64,000 nucleotides of DNA from an uncultured Bacilli bacterium (GTDB lineage Bacteria; Bacillota_I; Bacilli_A; RF39; UBA660). Positions 45,107-52,656 of this stretch are shown one piece after another. Made by a program: the position numbers and the translations under genes. The stretch spans positions 1 through 64,000 of the forward strand of contig CAKOXO010000005.1 in NCBI GenBank assembly GCA_934130165.1, in the 5' to 3' direction. Numbering within the stretch: the first letter of the stretch is position 1; every line of letters starts with the position of its first letter. The notes under the pieces are model-generated. The model ran no database searches. It was given only the letters and a program-made list of their open reading frames with translations, and was not told the origin of the DNA.

Positions 45107-45190
45107 AATATACATTAACACACTTAAGAATGTTATAAGCATTACTAAAACCAATATTATAGAAACAATTTTTATTACTTTTTTATTCAT
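45104..45190 (-). CDS. 28-residue membrane miniprotein, Prli42-like
   Basis: A short minus-strand gene: ATG at 45190, stop TAA at 45106-45104, with the strong Shine-Dalgarno AGAGGTG eight bases upstream. The peptide is MNKKVIKIVSIILVLVMLI followed by TFLSVLMYI: a basic N-terminus and one membrane helix. This is the length and layout of the Firmicutes stressosome-associated miniprotein Prli42, but no stressosome genes are in view, so the family call is an inference. A bidirectional terminator follows directly. Confidence 0.6.
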   Translation of the reverse strand: MNKKVIKIVSIILVLVMLITFLSVLMYI

Positions 45191-45292
45191 ATATTCACCT
45201 CTTTTATAATTATAAAAGAATTGTCCTAAATTGTAAATCATTAATATTAATAATTATAAACCTAGTCTAATATTATTGAATAGGTGAAATAT

Positions 45293-45889
45293 ATGAAAAA
45301 AGCTAGAAAAATAAGAAAAAGTAATAAGCTAATTTTAAAATTAATGATCATATCAATAATCTCAGTCTTAATAGGTATATTTTATATTGCAATATTATCA
45401 AACAGCAATAAAGTATTAATAAAAGAAAATCTAGAAACATACTTTGAAAGTCTTAATAAGCTAAATTATATAAAGGCATTAATCAAATGTTTAACATCTA
45501 ATATGATTACAATATCAAGTATATGGTTACTTGGAATATCTATAATCGGTGTTTTTTTAATTATTATAATTCTAATTATTAAAAGTTTTGCCTTAGGTTT
45601 TACAATAAGTAGTTTAATATATTTTTATAAGTTAAAAGGTATAATTATTTCTATAATATATATTATTCCTTTAATTATTAACTTATTTGTAATTATTATC
45701 TTAAGTTATTATGGAATAATTTTTTCCAAAAATCTAAATAGACTTTTATTTTTAAAAAAAGATGTTAACTTCAAAAATATAATGCGAAAATACATAAAAA
45801 TTTTACTATTTTCTACTATATGTATAGTTATAAGTAGTTTAATAGAAATATATATAGTTCCAAATATATTAAAACTTTTACAAATTTAA
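45293..45889 (+). CDS. spoIIM: SpoIIM-family membrane protein
   Basis: 198 residues, about five membrane helices. SNMITISSIWLLGISIIGVFLIIIILIIKSFALGFTISSLIYFYK matches the SpoIIM core. In Bacillus SpoIIM joins SpoIID and SpoIIP in the engulfment peptidoglycan machine. ATG 45293 has AGGTGA upstream; a GTG at 45284 is in frame. In B. subtilis spoIIM is close to xerD(ripX)-drm, which lie 3.6 kb away here. Confidence 0.82.
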   Translation: MKKARKIRKSNKLILKLMIISIISVLIGIFYIAILSNSNKVLIKENLETYFESLNKLNYIKALIKCLTSNMITISSIWLLGISIIGVFLIIIILIIKSFALGFTISSLIYFYKLKGIIISIIYIIPLIINLFVIIILSYYGIIFSKNLNRLLFLKKDVNFKNIMRKYIKILLFSTICIVISSLIEIYIVPNILKLLQI

Positions 45890-45905
45890 ATTATTATTGT
45901 ATAAT
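45877..45905 (+). promoter_or_regulatory. Promoter of mnmA within the 3' end of spoIIM
   Basis: TTTACA (45877-45882), 17-bp spacer, TATAAT (45900-45905). Confidence 0.7.
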
Positions 45906-45922
45906 ACATGCAGGTGATTTAG

Positions 45923-47029
45923 ATGAAAAAAGTTATAATTGGAATGAGTGGTGGAGTAGATTCATCAGTAGCAGCACTTCTTTTAAAGGAGCAAGGATAC
46001 ATTGTAGAAGGTTTATTTATGAGAAATTGGGATTCTTCTTTAAATAATGATATTATGGGAAATCCCAATATTAATAATAATGACATATGCCCTCAAGAAC
46101 AAGATTATAATGATGCCTTAAAAGTTTGTGAGAAGTTAGAAATACCTCTTCACAGAATAGATTTTATTAAAGAGTATTGGGACAATGTCTTTACTTATTT
46201 TTTAGATGAATTAAAAAAGGGGAGAACTCCAAATCCAGATATAATGTGTAATAAGTATATAAAGTTTGATTATTTTGTTAAGGAAGCTAAAAAGTTAGGA
46301 GCAGACTACATAGCTACAGGACACTATGCTAAAATGGAAGATGGATATTTAAAAAAAGCATACGATACCAATAAAGATCAAACATACTTTTTATCACAAT
46401 TAAATCACGAACAACTACAAAATGTATTGTTTCCACTAGGAGATATGGATAAAAAAGAAGTAAGAAAGATTGCATTAGAAAATGATTTAGTTACTGCTAA
46501 TAAGAAAGATTCTACTGGTATATGTTTTATAGGTGAAAGAAATTTCAAAGAATTTTTAACTAATTACTTACCTGCTCAAAGTGGAGATGTTATAGATATT
46601 GCAACAAATAAGAAAGTAGGGGAGCATATTGGTTTAATGTACTACACTATAGGACAAAGAAAAGGACTTAATATAGGTGGAAATAAAGATAAATTATTTG
46701 TAGTAGGAAAAAATTTAGAAAATAATATTTTGTATGTGTCTTTTGGTGATAATGAATATTTATATTCTAATAGTTGTTTAGTAGATACCGTTAACTTTAA
46801 TTGTGAATTAAGACCTACTAAAGCTTTTGCAAAGTTTAGATATCGTCAAGAAGATATTCCAGTTGAAATTGAATACTTAGATGATGGAAACATTATAGTT
46901 AAATATGATCATGTAAAATCAGTTACTCCAGGACAAGCTTGTGTTCTATATTATAATGATATATGCATAGGTGGAGGAATAATAAAGGAAGTAAGAAAAG
47001 ATAATAAAAAGCTTTGGTATTTATTGTAA
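45923..47029 (+). CDS. mnmA: tRNA-uridine 2-sulfurtransferase MnmA
   Basis: 368 residues. Thiolates U34 of tRNA-Lys, -Glu and -Gln. PP-loop GMSGGVDSSVAALLLKEQG, catalytic Cys region (NPDIMCNKYIKFD), second Cys in STGICFIGERNFKEFL, and the C-terminal beta barrel (HIGLMYYTIGQRKGLNIGG; SVTPGQACVLY). RBS AGGTGAT. Own promoter and terminator. Confidence 0.97.
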   Translation: MKKVIIGMSGGVDSSVAALLLKEQGYIVEGLFMRNWDSSLNNDIMGNPNINNNDICPQEQDYNDALKVCEKLEIPLHRIDFIKEYWDNVFTYFLDELKKGRTPNPDIMCNKYIKFDYFVKEAKKLGADYIATGHYAKMEDGYLKKAYDTNKDQTYFLSQLNHEQLQNVLFPLGDMDKKEVRKIALENDLVTANKKDSTGICFIGERNFKEFLTNYLPAQSGDVIDIATNKKVGEHIGLMYYTIGQRKGLNIGGNKDKLFVVGKNLENNILYVSFGDNEYLYSNSCLVDTVNFNCELRPTKAFAKFRYRQEDIPVEIEYLDDGNIIVKYDHVKSVTPGQACVLYYNDICIGGGIIKEVRKDNKKLWYLL

Positions 47030-47053
47030 ATAGTTAATTATATCATGATAATT

Positions 47054-47083
47054 AGTATGTAAAGTATTTTACATACTTTTTTC
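47054..47083 (+). terminator. Rho-independent terminator after mnmA
   Basis: agtatgtaaa (47054-47063) pairs with tttacatact (47068-47077), T run. Confidence 0.85.
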
Positions 47084-47112
47084 TTGACTATTTACGTAAA
47101 CCAAGATAAAAT
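47084..47112 (+). promoter_or_regulatory. Promoter with internal palindrome (probable autoregulation)
   Basis: TTGACT (47084-47089), 17-bp spacer, TAAAAT (47107-47112). The spacer holds the perfect 10-bp palindrome TTTACGTAAA (47091-47100), a likely operator for the HTH protein just downstream. Confidence 0.65.
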
Positions 47113-47134
47113 TATATTAGGAGGGTAAACAAAC

Positions 47135-47902
47135 ATGGAACAATTAAATAAATTACTAACTGAATTAGGAATAAGTAAGGTACGTTTAGCAAAATATTTA
47201 GGAGTTTCAAGACAAATGCTATATAATTATTTAGCACTTGATTCACTAAATTCTTGGCCAAAGGAAAAAACTGTTAAATTATTAAGTTTACTAAATTTAA
47301 AAGAAATAGATGATATTAATTCATTAGAAGTAACTGGTGAATATATAATAGAAGTTGAATATAGATTAAATGAAGGTGTTAAAGATACATCAAATAAAGA
47401 AATATTAACTGATTTAAAAGGTTTTAATAAAAAGGAACAAGAAATATTAGCTGATATTATTAGCCTTTTAAAAGAAAAATTAGCCGATGATAAAACTAAA
47501 AATACATATACAACATATTGTTATTTATATCACTTTTTACAATCTATGGAAACAACACCAGAACTTAATTACATTTTAGCATATATGTCAAAATCATTAG
47601 GTTTCACAGAACCAATGGAATTCATTTATGATAAAGAGCAACAATTTATTTTTGAAAGTATTCTATTTAGTGGTATGACTTTATATAATAATGGTGGTGC
47701 TTCTAAAACAAAGTTAGCTCAATCACACCAACGTTTTGTTGAAGATATTGAACATAAAAACGAAGAAAAATTAAGTCGTACTCAAGAGTTAAATACTGCT
47801 AAAGTACAAGCATTAAAAGAATTAGGCTATACAGAAATAAATGAAAATAATGCAAAGGAAGTATTAGAAAAAATAGCTGAAATTCAATCAAGAAAAGTTT
47901 AA
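47135..47902 (+). CDS. XRE-family HTH transcriptional regulator
   Basis: 255 residues. N-terminal HTH (LLTELGISKVRLAKYLGVSRQMLYNYLALDSLNSWPKEKTVKLLSLL). The C-terminal ~180 residues are helical and soluble (MTLYNNGGASKTKLAQSHQRFVEDIEHKNEEKLSRTQELN), with no known sensor domain recognised. RBS GGAGGG. A palindrome inside its promoter suggests it represses itself. Stands alone, between two terminators. Confidence 0.8.
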   Translation: MEQLNKLLTELGISKVRLAKYLGVSRQMLYNYLALDSLNSWPKEKTVKLLSLLNLKEIDDINSLEVTGEYIIEVEYRLNEGVKDTSNKEILTDLKGFNKKEQEILADIISLLKEKLADDKTKNTYTTYCYLYHFLQSMETTPELNYILAYMSKSLGFTEPMEFIYDKEQQFIFESILFSGMTLYNNGGASKTKLAQSHQRFVEDIEHKNEEKLSRTQELNTAKVQALKELGYTEINENNAKEVLEKIAEIQSRKV

Positions 47903-48312
47903 ACAGTATATAGGCTAACTTCCTATAATTGATATTATGTTAACTTCTTATTTGATGAATAATTAAAACAAGTAAAAATAATAGTATATACTCTTTCTAT
48001 ATTAATATATAGTCAATACATATAACTATTAATCACTTGTTTTTTTATTTTAAATGAATCTTTATTTAAAATAATTATTCTAAATTACTGTATATTACCA
48101 AATTAATAACTAAATTTTAGATATGTTTATTAATTTATATTATATATTACTATATATTTATACTTATATTAGAATAAACATTAAAATTACATATATAATA
48201 CAACATATACTTACTTATTTTTAATACACTACTCTCTTTTAAATTAAAATAGGGTACTTTTATGTATATTATTATCAAATGGGAAAATAATAATATTAAG
48301 GAGGAGAGAATT
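47903..48312. other. AT-rich gene-free stretch with a long hairpin
   Basis: No credible gene on either strand. aaaacaagt (47966-47974) can pair with acttgtttt starting at 48034, followed by a T run, with about 59 nt between, itself able to fold (tatatag/ctatata-like segments). It may be a distal terminator for the HTH gene or a small RNA end. The rest (48050-48260) is featureless A/T. Confidence 0.35.
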
Positions 48313-48501
48313 ATGAAAAAAAATAAAAAGGGTAATGGTAATATAAGTTGTGATGTAGAAACTTGTAAACATAATAACTGTGAAGATGGTATGTGTGAAT
48401 TAGAATCAATCCAAGTCACATGTACTTGTAATAATGATGAATGTGAATGTACTGAAAGTACCGTTTGTGATAGTTTTGAATGTAGTAATGAAGACAAATA
48501 A
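48313..48501 (+). CDS. DUF1540 Cys-rich protein
   Basis: 62 residues with 10 Cys: ISCDVETCKHNNCEDGMCELESIQVTCTC then ECECTESTVCDSF. This is the CxxxxC...GxCxxxxIxV layout of DUF1540, a small domain common in spore formers that probably binds metal. ATG 48313 follows AAGGAGGAG; an in-frame ATG at 48262 is upstream of that site. Confidence 0.85.
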   Translation: MKKNKKGNGNISCDVETCKHNNCEDGMCELESIQVTCTCNNDECECTESTVCDSFECSNEDK

Positions 48502-48527
48502 AAACAGGAGAGTATCCTGTTTTTTTA
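48498..48527. terminator. Bidirectional terminator between DUF1540 gene and deoB
   Basis: aaaacagga (48501-48509) pairs with tcctgtttt (48515-48523), T tracts on both strands. Confidence 0.8.
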
Positions 48528-49691
48528 TATTAATTTATCTAGTATACTTTCCCCTATTTCAGGAGTTTCTAGATCAAAGTTATCTGCAATAGTTGCACCA
48601 ATATCTGCTAAGGTATTTAATACAGGTAATCTTTTAGGTTCAGAAAACGCTCTACTATAAAGTATAACTGGAACATTTTCTCTTGTGTGATCACAGCCTG
48701 CAAAAGTTGGATCATTACCATGATCAGCTGTAATTATTAGTAAGTCATCTATTTCTAGTTTATTAAGCATTAAAGGAATTTCAACATCCAACTCCTCTAT
48801 CGCTTTAGCATATCCTAAAGCATCACGTGTATGCCCATATAAACTATCAAAATCAGCTAAATTAACCATACAAAGTCCAGTGAATTTTTTATCCATTATA
48901 TCTGAAAATTTATTAATTGCTTCTATATTACTAGTTGCTTTTATACTTTTATTTATTCCTGTACCATCAAATATATCATTAATTTTACCTAAAGCAATTA
49001 CATTATATTTATTTTCATTTAAACTATCAAGAATAGTTTTTTTAGGTGGTTTAACAGCATAATCCTTTCTTCCACTATTGGAAAAACGATAGTGTCCGCT
49101 TGTACCAATAAACGGTCTTGCTATTACTCTCCCTACTCTCCAATCTTCTTTTAATGTTATTGCTCTTATCTTTTCACAATATTTATATAGTGTTGAAACT
49201 GGAATAGCATCCTCATGAGCTGCTACTTGTAAATCAGAGTCAGCTGAGGTATAAACAATCAAAGATCCGTAATTTAATTGACGATCTCCCAATTCTTTAA
49301 TAATTGCATCATTATTACAACAGATATTTCCTATAACGTGCCTTCCTGTAACTTGTTCTATACCATCTAATAATTCAGTAGGAAAACCATTATTAAATGT
49401 TTTAAATTCAATATTATTAGTAATTCCCATCATTTCATAATGTCCATTTAATGTATCTTTACCGGCGTTATTAGGTTTAGCTATAGTATAGTAGGCATCA
49501 ACATTTTCATTTTCACTCATATTAATTGTATCCAAAAAACCAATTTTCTTTAAGTTTGGAACGAATAGATCACAGTTTTCTTTAATATGGCCAAGGGTAT
49601 TAGCACCACTATCTCCATATTTATAGGCATCTTCTGCCTCTCCTACTCCTAAAGAATCTAACACCATCAAAAATATTCTTTTAAATTTCAT
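48525..49691 (-). CDS. deoB: Phosphopentomutase
   Basis: 388 residues, family length. Interconverts (deoxy)ribose 1- and 5-phosphate in nucleoside salvage. Alkaline-phosphatase fold: RIFLMVLDSLGVGEAEDAYKYGDSGANTLGHI, DTLNGHYEMMG, YTSADSDLQVAAHED, RPFIGTSGHYRFSN, VNLADFDSLYGHTRD and ITADHGNDPTFAGCDHTRE carry the Mn ligands. ATG 49691 with AAGGAG is chosen over an ATG at 49748 inside xerD. Downstream of xerD, as in B. subtilis (ripX-drm). Confidence 0.96.
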   Translation of the reverse strand: MKFKRIFLMVLDSLGVGEAEDAYKYGDSGANTLGHIKENCDLFVPNLKKIGFLDTINMSENENVDAYYTIAKPNNAGKDTLNGHYEMMGITNNIEFKTFNNGFPTELLDGIEQVTGRHVIGNICCNNDAIIKELGDRQLNYGSLIVYTSADSDLQVAAHEDAIPVSTLYKYCEKIRAITLKEDWRVGRVIARPFIGTSGHYRFSNSGRKDYAVKPPKKTILDSLNENKYNVIALGKINDIFDGTGINKSIKATSNIEAINKFSDIMDKKFTGLCMVNLADFDSLYGHTRDALGYAKAIEELDVEIPLMLNKLEIDDLLIITADHGNDPTFAGCDHTRENVPVILYSRAFSEPKRLPVLNTLADIGATIADNFDLETPEIGESILDKLI

Positions 49692-49695
49692 ATAT

Positions 49696-50601
49696 TTACT
49701 CTCCTTCATCTTTGTATTCTCTTGGATGATATTTTTTATAATCTTCACTTACTTTTTCATCACTTACATGAGTATATATTCTAGTTGTTGCTATATCACT
49801 GTGTCCTAATAACTCCTGTATACTTCTTAAATCAGCACCATACTTTAATAGATGTGTTGCAAAAGAATGTCGTAATGTGTGGGGTGATATATTTTCATCT
49901 AAACCCTGCTTTTTTAACAATACCTTTAAATTTTTAAAGAAACCTTGTCTAGTCATTCTTTTACCATGATTATTTAAAAACAAAGCATTACAGTTTTCTT
50001 TTTTTAACATACTTTTTCTTTGATCTAAGTATAGTTTAACATAATATATACTATACTCTCCAAGAGGTACTATTCTTTCTTTATCACCTTTACCTGTAAT
50101 TCTAACTATACAGTTAGGAAAATCAATATCACATATATCAAGGTTAATTAATTCAGATACACGTAATCCAGTACCATACATTAATTCTAACATAGCCTTA
50201 TTTCTATAGTCAAATATAGTAGATAAATTAATATCTAATAACTTTTTCATATCTTCTACACTAATAACCCTAGGAATCTTTTTTTGTATTTTAGGTCTTG
50301 AAATAGATATAGATACATCACTTTTTGTTATCTTGTTTCGATATAAGTAAGAATGGAAATTCTTAATAACTGTTAGATTGTGGGCAATAGTAGTAGTCTT
50401 ATCATTATCATTATTTCTCTGTTTTAAAAATTCTTCTATACATTTACTAGAGATATCTTTAACATCAGTAATATTTAATTTTTGTAAAAATTGCTTATAT
50501 ACCCTTAAATCATATTCGTAAGATTTTCTAGTTTTATCGGAAAGTCCCTTTTCAAAAGTACAATAATTAATAAAATCATCTACTGCAACATCTATATCCA
50601 T
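49696..50601 (-). CDS. xerD: Tyrosine recombinase XerD-type
   Basis: 301 residues. Resolves chromosome dimers at dif. N-terminal SAM-like domain (FINYCTFEKGLSDKTRKSYEYDLRVYKQFL), catalytic residues R (GTGLRVSELINLDICDID), K region (ITGKGDKERIVPLG), HxxR (SPHTLRHSFATHLLKYG), H (LGHSDIATTRIYTHV) with the Tyr nucleophile in RIYTHV. ATG 50601 with GGTGAAG chosen over an upstream ATG at 50637. Divergent from rarA and four bases before deoB. Confidence 0.92.
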   Translation of the reverse strand: MDIDVAVDDFINYCTFEKGLSDKTRKSYEYDLRVYKQFLQKLNITDVKDISSKCIEEFLKQRNNDNDKTTTIAHNLTVIKNFHSYLYRNKITKSDVSISISRPKIQKKIPRVISVEDMKKLLDINLSTIFDYRNKAMLELMYGTGLRVSELINLDICDIDFPNCIVRITGKGDKERIVPLGEYSIYYVKLYLDQRKSMLKKENCNALFLNNHGKRMTRQGFFKNLKVLLKKQGLDENISPHTLRHSFATHLLKYGADLRSIQELLGHSDIATTRIYTHVSDEKVSEDYKKYHPREYKDEGE

Positions 50602-50670
50602 AATCTTCACCACATATATTATATAACAATATAACATTTTTTACAAAAACAGATTTAAAATAATAAAATA

Positions 50671-50679
50671 TGGTATAAT
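50671..50679 (+). promoter_or_regulatory. Extended -10 promoter of rarA
   Basis: TG at 50671-50672, then TATAAT at 50674-50679; no clear -35. Confidence 0.5.
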
Positions 50680-50695
50680 ATTGTTGGTGATTTAT

Positions 50696-51913
50696 ATGAA
50701 TAAACCTTTAGCTTTAAAACTTGCACCTAAATCAATAAAAGATGTAATAGGACAAACACATTTGATAGGCAAAGATAAAATTTTAACTAATTTGGTAAAA
50801 AATAAAAAAGTATTTTCAATGATCTTATATGGAAAACCAGGAATTGGAAAAACATCTATTGCCAATGCTATAGTTAATGATTTAGGAGTTAAATATCGTT
50901 TTTTAAATGCAACAATTAACAATAAAAAGGACTTTGATATAGTTATAGAAGAAGCAAAAATGTATGATGGTTTAGTTTTAATAATGGATGAGATTCATAG
51001 ATTAAATAAAGATAAACAAGATTTATTGTTACCACAATTAGAAAGTGGTTTAATAACTTTAATTGGAATGACTACATCAAATCCTTATCATGCTATAAAT
51101 CCTGCAATAAGAAGTAGATGTCAATTATTTGAATTAAAAGAATTATCAGAAAGTGATATTATAAAAGGAATTAATAAAGCTATTAAACATCCGGATTTAA
51201 ATGGGATAAAAATAGATAAAAAAGCTATATCTTTAATCGCTAAACTTTCTGGGAATGATTTGCGTTATGCATATAACCTACTTGAAATAGCCTTTTATTC
51301 GACCACTGATAAAGTTATTACTGAAGATGTAATAAAATCCATTAATAACAGACCCGTCTTTTTTTCAGATAAAAATGGTGAGGGACATTATGATGTATTA
51401 TCAGGTCTTCAAAAGTCAATTAGAGGCAGTGATATTGATGCAGCACTACACTATTTAGGAAGATTAATAATCGAAGGAGATTTAGATTCAATATATAGAA
51501 GGCTTAGTGTAATAGCATATGAAGATATAGGTCTTGCTAACCCTGCAATTGGTCCAAGATTAGACTCAGCAATCAATGCAGCTGAAAGAGTTGGCTTACC
51601 CGAAGCTAGAATCCCTTTAGGAACAATTGTTGCAGAAATGGCTTTATCTCCAAAAAGTAATACCGCTCATATTGCTTTTGATGAAGCTATTAGAGAAATA
51701 GAAGATGGAAACGTAGGAACTATTCCTAAACATATAAAAACAAATGCTCAAGATTATAAATATCCTCACGATTATAAGGGTGCGTATGTAGTTCAACAAT
51801 ACCTACCTGATAGAATTAAAAACCAAAAGTACTATCATCCAAAAGATATTGGATATGAAAGACAATTAAAAGATATATATGAAAAATTAGAAAAAATAAA
51901 GAATGCCAGTTAG
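50696..51913 (+). CDS. rarA: Replication-associated recombination protein A (RarA/MgsA)
   Basis: 405 residues. AAA+ ATPase related to clamp loaders, acting at stalled forks. PKSIKDVIGQTHLIG, Walker A LYGKPGIGKTSIANAI, Walker B LIMDEIHRLNKDKQDLLL, sensor GMTTSNPYHAINPAIRSRCQ, then the MgsA C-terminal domain (GSDIDAALHYLGRLIIEGDLDSIYRRLSVIAYEDIGLANPAI). The usual PPGTGK is PGIGK. ATG 50696 with GGTGATT. Confidence 0.95.
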   Translation: MNKPLALKLAPKSIKDVIGQTHLIGKDKILTNLVKNKKVFSMILYGKPGIGKTSIANAIVNDLGVKYRFLNATINNKKDFDIVIEEAKMYDGLVLIMDEIHRLNKDKQDLLLPQLESGLITLIGMTTSNPYHAINPAIRSRCQLFELKELSESDIIKGINKAIKHPDLNGIKIDKKAISLIAKLSGNDLRYAYNLLEIAFYSTTDKVITEDVIKSINNRPVFFSDKNGEGHYDVLSGLQKSIRGSDIDAALHYLGRLIIEGDLDSIYRRLSVIAYEDIGLANPAIGPRLDSAINAAERVGLPEARIPLGTIVAEMALSPKSNTAHIAFDEAIREIEDGNVGTIPKHIKTNAQDYKYPHDYKGAYVVQQYLPDRIKNQKYYHPKDIGYERQLKDIYEKLEKIKNAS

Positions 51914-51924
51914 CATTCTTTTTA
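51897..51924. terminator. Bidirectional terminator between rarA and yneF
   Basis: aagaatgc (51899-51906) pairs with gcattctt (51913-51920), T run on plus, A-rich on the other side. Confidence 0.85.
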
Positions 51925-52131
51925 CATATATTTTTGCATATTTTTCATCATTTGATTAATTTGTTTTTGATTAGGTTTTCTACCCATTTGCATCATTAAT
52001 CCCTTAATCATTTCTTCATTTATTGGTGGATTTTTCTTTAAATACTTTTTCATTAAAGTTCTAGCTACTATAAATCCTATTATTAATCCTATAATTAATC
52101 CTAATAAAACCATCAATATATCATGTAACAT
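51922..52131 (-). CDS. yneF: YneF-family (UPF0154) membrane protein
   Basis: 69 residues. One N-terminal membrane helix (ILMVLLGLIIGLIIGFIVARTLMKKYLKKNPPINEEMIKGLMMQMGRKPNQKQINQMMK) in the exact UPF0154 layout. Function unknown. Follows sirA and tkt as in B. subtilis. Confidence 0.93.
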   Translation of the reverse strand: MLHDILMVLLGLIIGLIIGFIVARTLMKKYLKKNPPINEEMIKGLMMQMGRKPNQKQINQMMKNMQKYM

Positions 52132-52173
52132 TTTATCATCTCCCTAATAAGTATTTTACTAAAATTTATACAC

Positions 52174-52599
52174 TTATACAAGGCTTTTTATTCCATCTAT
52201 CCAAAAAAAATCTAAATATTCAAAATTGCAAGCAAAGAGATTACTATTTATTTCACTTAAAATATCAAAAAAGTAAGAATCCCCATTTTCTATCTCTAGT
52301 TTTATATATGCCCTTTTTACTATTAATCTACTTATCTCATTTTTATAAAGATTGTTTAGGTAATGAATATTATTTTTCTTACTATAATCCATTTTTTGAT
52401 GGAATTTAATAAATATATAATTATCAACGTCATATTTATCAATACTATTTACTAATTGATTAAATAGACTTTTTCCATATTTTATATCATCATCTTTTAA
52501 ATAATATAATTGTTTTAAAATATTAAATAAAGATGATGGACTGTCCTTATATAAATATTTAAATTCAGGTTTTATATTAAAAATATAAAATACTCTCAT
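52174..52599 (-). CDS. sirA: SirA-like sporulation inhibitor of replication
   Basis: 141 residues. Opening MRVFYIFNIKPEFKYLYK and the ending SNLFACNFEYLDFFWIDGIKSLV fit the SirA family pattern, and the gene sits between tkt and yneF exactly as B. subtilis sirA (yneE). In Bacillus SirA binds DnaA domain I to stop new replication rounds at sporulation onset. Sequence similarity is modest by eye, so synteny carries much of the call. ATG 52599 has GGTGAT upstream; start and ribosome-binding site are enclosed in a long hairpin. Confidence 0.75.
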   Translation of the reverse strand: MRVFYIFNIKPEFKYLYKDSPSSLFNILKQLYYLKDDDIKYGKSLFNQLVNSIDKYDVDNYIFIKFHQKMDYSKKNNIHYLNNLYKNEISRLIVKRAYIKLEIENGDSYFFDILSEINSNLFACNFEYLDFFWIDGIKSLV

Positions 52600-52640
52600 T
52601 CTAATCACCAAAATTATTATATTAGAATTAAGAGTATTTT
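52587..52640 (-). promoter_or_regulatory. Hairpin enclosing the sirA start codon
   Basis: In the sirA mRNA, the arm from 52640 to 52621 pairs with the arm from 52605 to 52587 over about 17 of 19 positions with one bulge. The ATG (52599-52597) lies in the stem and the GGTG of the ribosome-binding site in the 15-nt loop (52620-52606). It would block initiation or act as an attenuator. Confidence 0.6.
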
Positions 52641-52656
52641 TTTGTCGAATAATATA

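Noticed and set aside
48150..48497. Minus-strand frame over the DUF1540 gene
   Set aside because: Antisense to a strong DUF1540 gene with AAGGAGGAG; the translation is a Ser/Leu/His-rich shadow.
49696..50601. Xer-type recombinase as an integrase of the 60-62 kb island
   Set aside because: It is in the conserved xerD-deoB order and 10 kb from the island; it is the housekeeping recombinase.
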